The notes below the pieces were generated by a model. It was given only the letters and a program-made list of their open reading frames with translations. It searched no databases and was not told the origin of the DNA. Shown piece after piece: positions 43,877 to 45,827 of a stretch of DNA of 45,827 nt. Position numbers and translations under genes: made by a program. The stretch is from contig JAOZVS010000130.1 of the NCBI GenBank assembly GCA_025869435.1, positions 1-45,827 of the forward strand, in the 5' to 3' direction. The stretch is from Zavarzinia sp. Lineage in GTDB: Bacteria; Pseudomonadota; Alphaproteobacteria; Zavarziniales; Zavarziniaceae. Position 1 is the first letter of the stretch, and each line of letters opens with the position of its first letter.

Positions 43877-44727
43877 CACGCTTTCTCCCGCTGCCCGAAG
43901 AGAAGGGACAGGCCGACGAGGCCGAGGCTGACCAGGACCAGGAACACCGCCATGGCCGAGGCGAAGGGCATGTTGGACTGGTAGATCGCCTGATCGGTGA
44001 TCAGCACCGACAGCGTCCATTGCTGCGGCCGGCCGAGGAGCTGCGGCAGCAGATAGGAGCCGAGGGCGAAGACGAAGACCATGATGATGGTGGCGAGGAT
44101 CGTGTTGCGGAGGGACGGCACGATCACGTTGAAGAAGGCCCGGAAGGGCGAGGCGCCCAGCGTGCGCGCCGCCTCGACCAGGGTGGGATCGAGGCGTGAC
44201 AGGGCGGGATAGAGCACGAGGACCGTATAGGGGAAGGCCTGATAGACCATGCCCGCCAGCACGGCGCCGAAGGAGGGGTAGAGCGAGACCGCCTGATCCA
44301 TCAGGCCGAGGGCGACGAGAAGATTGGTGATGCCCGCGGTCTTCGAGAACAGGGTCGACCAGGCAAAGCCGATGATCACTTCCGAGAGCGACAGGACGGA
44401 GAGCAGGAAGACCAGCCACATCACCTGCACCTGCCGGCGCTGCCGCGCGAGCAGCCAGGTGAAGGGAAAGGCCAGCACCACGGCGACCACGGCGACCAGT
44501 GACGACAGGCCGAGCGAGAAGCCGAGCACGCCGCCGAAAAAGGCGGTGAGGAAGCGCTGGTAATTGGCGAATTCGAAGGCCGGCTCGTAAAAGCCGCCCT
44601 GCACCCGGTGATAGAAGGAAATGGCGATCATGATGCCGAAGGGCACGACGAAGAACGCCAGCAACATGCCCGCCGGAAAGGCGATGGGGGCGTAATCCGC
44701 CAGGCGGCGCGGGCGCGGCTTGCTCAT
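43876..44727 (-). CDS. ABC transporter permease, PotB type
   Basis: 283 residues, six predicted membrane segments, starting with an N-terminal helix after MSKPRPRRLADYAPIAFP. The EAA loop is TLVEAARTLGASPFRAFFNV. Partner of the PotC-type permease. Its ATG overlaps the PotA stop as ATGA, so the transporter genes are translationally coupled in the order ATPase, PotB, PotC. The same operon then continues into the ureohydrolase. Confidence 0.88.
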   Translation of the reverse strand: MSKPRPRRLADYAPIAFPAGMLLAFFVVPFGIMIAISFYHRVQGGFYEPAFEFANYQRFLTAFFGGVLGFSLGLSSLVAVVAVVLAFPFTWLLARQRRQVQVMWLVFLLSVLSLSEVIIGFAWSTLFSKTAGITNLLVALGLMDQAVSLYPSFGAVLAGMVYQAFPYTVLVLYPALSRLDPTLVEAARTLGASPFRAFFNVIVPSLRNTILATIIMVFVFALGSYLLPQLLGRPQQWTLSVLITDQAIYQSNMPFASAMAVFLVLVSLGLVGLSLLFGQREKA

Positions 44728-45764
44728 TTGGCCAGCACCACGCAGGCCTCGGCGGGAAATTCCACCGATACCGCCGCCCCGGCGCTCACCGAAGGCCGGT
44801 CCTTGGGCGCGGTCACCGCGACGATTTCATGGCCCGCGACCTCGGCCCTGACCTCGACCGAGGCGCCGAGATCGCGGATGAAGGTGACGGTGCCGGGCAG
44901 GCGGTTGGGGCCTTCGCCCTCGGCATGGATCTTCACGTCTTCCGGCCGGATCGACAGCACGAGATCGGCCGGGATGTCGGTCTCCGTGACCGTCAGCGTG
45001 CCGCCGCCGACGGCGACGCGGCCGGCGCCCGCCGCCGTGCCGGGCAGGAGATTGGTCATGCCGATGAAATCGGCGACGAAGGCGCTGGCCGGCCGGCGAT
45101 AGACCTCGACCGGGGGCGCCGCCTGCAGGATGCGTCCCTCCGACATGACGACGACGAGATCGGCCATGGTCATGGCCTCGCGCTGGTCATGGGTGACGAC
45201 GATGGTGGTGATGCCGAGCTGTTGCTGGAGTTGCTTCAATTCGATCTGCATCGCCTCGCGCAGCTTGGCGTCGAGGGCGGACAGGGGCTCGTCCAGCAGG
45301 AACAGGCGGGGCGACAGGGCCAGCGCCCGGGCGATGGCGATGCGCTGGCGCTGCCCGCCCGAGAGTTTGGACACCGGCCGGTCGGCGACGCCCGGCAGGC
45401 GGACGAGGGCCAGCAGCCGCTCCGCCGCCGCCCGCTGTTCCTCTTTCGACTTGCCGCGGATGCGCAAGGGGTAGGCGATATTCTCGCCCACCGTCAGATG
45501 CGGGAACAGGGCGAGGGACTGGAACACCATGCCGAAGTCGCGCTTGTGCGCCGGGGCCTCGGTGATGTCGGCGCCACCGATCAGGATGCGGCCGGCGGTG
45601 GGCGCGTCCAACCCGGCGATCATGCGCAGCAGCGTGGTCTTGCCGCAGCCCGACGGGCCCAGCAGGCAGACGAATTTGCCATGCGGAATGCTCAGGGCCG
45701 CGTCATGGACGGCGGTGAAGGCGCCGTAGCGCTTGACGAGATGATCGAGAACGAGGCCGGACAT
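44724..45764 (-). CDS. ABC transporter ATPase, PotA type
   Basis: 346 residues. Walker A GPSGCGKTT, Q-loop FGMVFQSLALFPHL, signature LSGGQRQRIAIARAL, Walker B LFLLDEPLSALD and H-loop VVTHDQ; the last 100 residues form the TOBE-type domain (SIRPEDVKIHAEG) usual in PotA/CysA/UgpC-type importers. It energises uptake through the two permeases. A substrate-binding protein is not in the window and probably lies upstream (beyond base 45827). No clear ribosome site precedes ATG 45764; the frame is open to the window edge, and the remaining 63 bases may contain the promoter. Confidence 0.9.
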   Translation of the reverse strand: MSGLVLDHLVKRYGAFTAVHDAALSIPHGKFVCLLGPSGCGKTTLLRMIAGLDAPTAGRILIGGADITEAPAHKRDFGMVFQSLALFPHLTVGENIAYPLRIRGKSKEEQRAAAERLLALVRLPGVADRPVSKLSGGQRQRIAIARALALSPRLFLLDEPLSALDAKLREAMQIELKQLQQQLGITTIVVTHDQREAMTMADLVVVMSEGRILQAAPPVEVYRRPASAFVADFIGMTNLLPGTAAGAGRVAVGGGTLTVTETDIPADLVLSIRPEDVKIHAEGEGPNRLPGTVTFIRDLGASVEVRAEVAGHEIVAVTAPKDRPSVSAGAAVSVEFPAEACVVLAK

Positions 45765-45827
45765 GCGGGCACCACGGTGTCGAAGTCGCCCCGAAAGGCG
45801 ATTGTTGTAACTTCCAGCGTCGTCCCG

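Overview
The window looks like a chromosomal segment of a GC-rich (about two thirds G+C by eye) alphaproteobacterium. The evidence is the serB/miaA/ilvB/ilvN/ilvC order, an infC that appears to start on ATA, an Irr/ICE-like box at katG, and a dispersed CCCCGGC-hairpin repeat of the kind common in this class. I cannot name the genus. There is no rRNA, tRNA, CRISPR array, insertion sequence or prophage that I can see, and no gene-free stretch longer than about 300 bases.

Layout. (1) 1-4.1 kb, plus strand: the 3' part of an allophanate hydrolase (urea breakdown), a pirin and a long acyl-CoA dehydrogenase. (2) 4.3-10.5 kb, housekeeping: serB (minus), then miaA, ilvB, ilvN, ilvC and infC (plus). 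(3) 10.6-11.3 kb: a PemK-like toxin/Phd-like antitoxin pair. (4) 11.3-29.9 kb: an accessory region dominated by sterol- and steroid-type enzymes. A minus-strand operon encodes a CYP51-like P450 fused to ferredoxin, a 3-beta-HSD-like dehydrogenase, an NTF2/SnoaL-like protein and a homologue of plant cycloeucalenol cycloisomerase, with a divergent TetR gene. A plus-strand block follows: an HsaA-like hydroxylase, a DUF1302/DUF1329 envelope pair and a ketosteroid-dehydrogenase-like flavoprotein. Next come an SDR that lacks its catalytic tyrosine and a second TetR gene. The TetR gene diverges, across a 16-bp perfect palindrome, from a GMC oxidoreductase / aldehyde dehydrogenase / sterol-desaturase-family / 3-beta-HSD-like operon. 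(5) 30-36.7 kb: a MOSC protein, katG, a PAS protein with degenerate GGDEF/EAL-like parts, an FAD/NAD(P)-binding protein and msrB. (6) 36.7-45.8 kb, minus strand: polyamine-type ABC transporter genes (potA, potB, potC), a ureohydrolase, a zinc alcohol dehydrogenase, a DavA-like amidase, a DavB-like amino acid 2-monooxygenase and an AruI-like thiamine-diphosphate decarboxylase. Together these read as uptake and catabolism of arginine or related guanidino compounds.

How the parts may work together. The most striking part is region 4. Cyclopropyl-sterol isomerase and CYP51 are consecutive steps of plant sterol synthesis, and C4-oxidase-like plus 3-beta-HSD/decarboxylase-like proteins are the C4-demethylation pair. 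No oxidosqualene cyclase is visible here. HsaA-like and ketosteroid-dehydrogenase-like enzymes and an envelope pair suggested to handle hydrophobic compounds sit between the two sets. My inference is a system that takes up 9,19-cyclopropyl or 4/14-methylated sterols or triterpenoids and processes them, possibly to degrade them. In region 6 a DavB/DavA pair joined to a ureohydrolase, rather than to DavT/DavD, fits arginine to 4-guanidinobutyramide to 4-guanidinobutyrate to GABA plus urea. The AruI-like enzyme would cover 2-ketoarginine.
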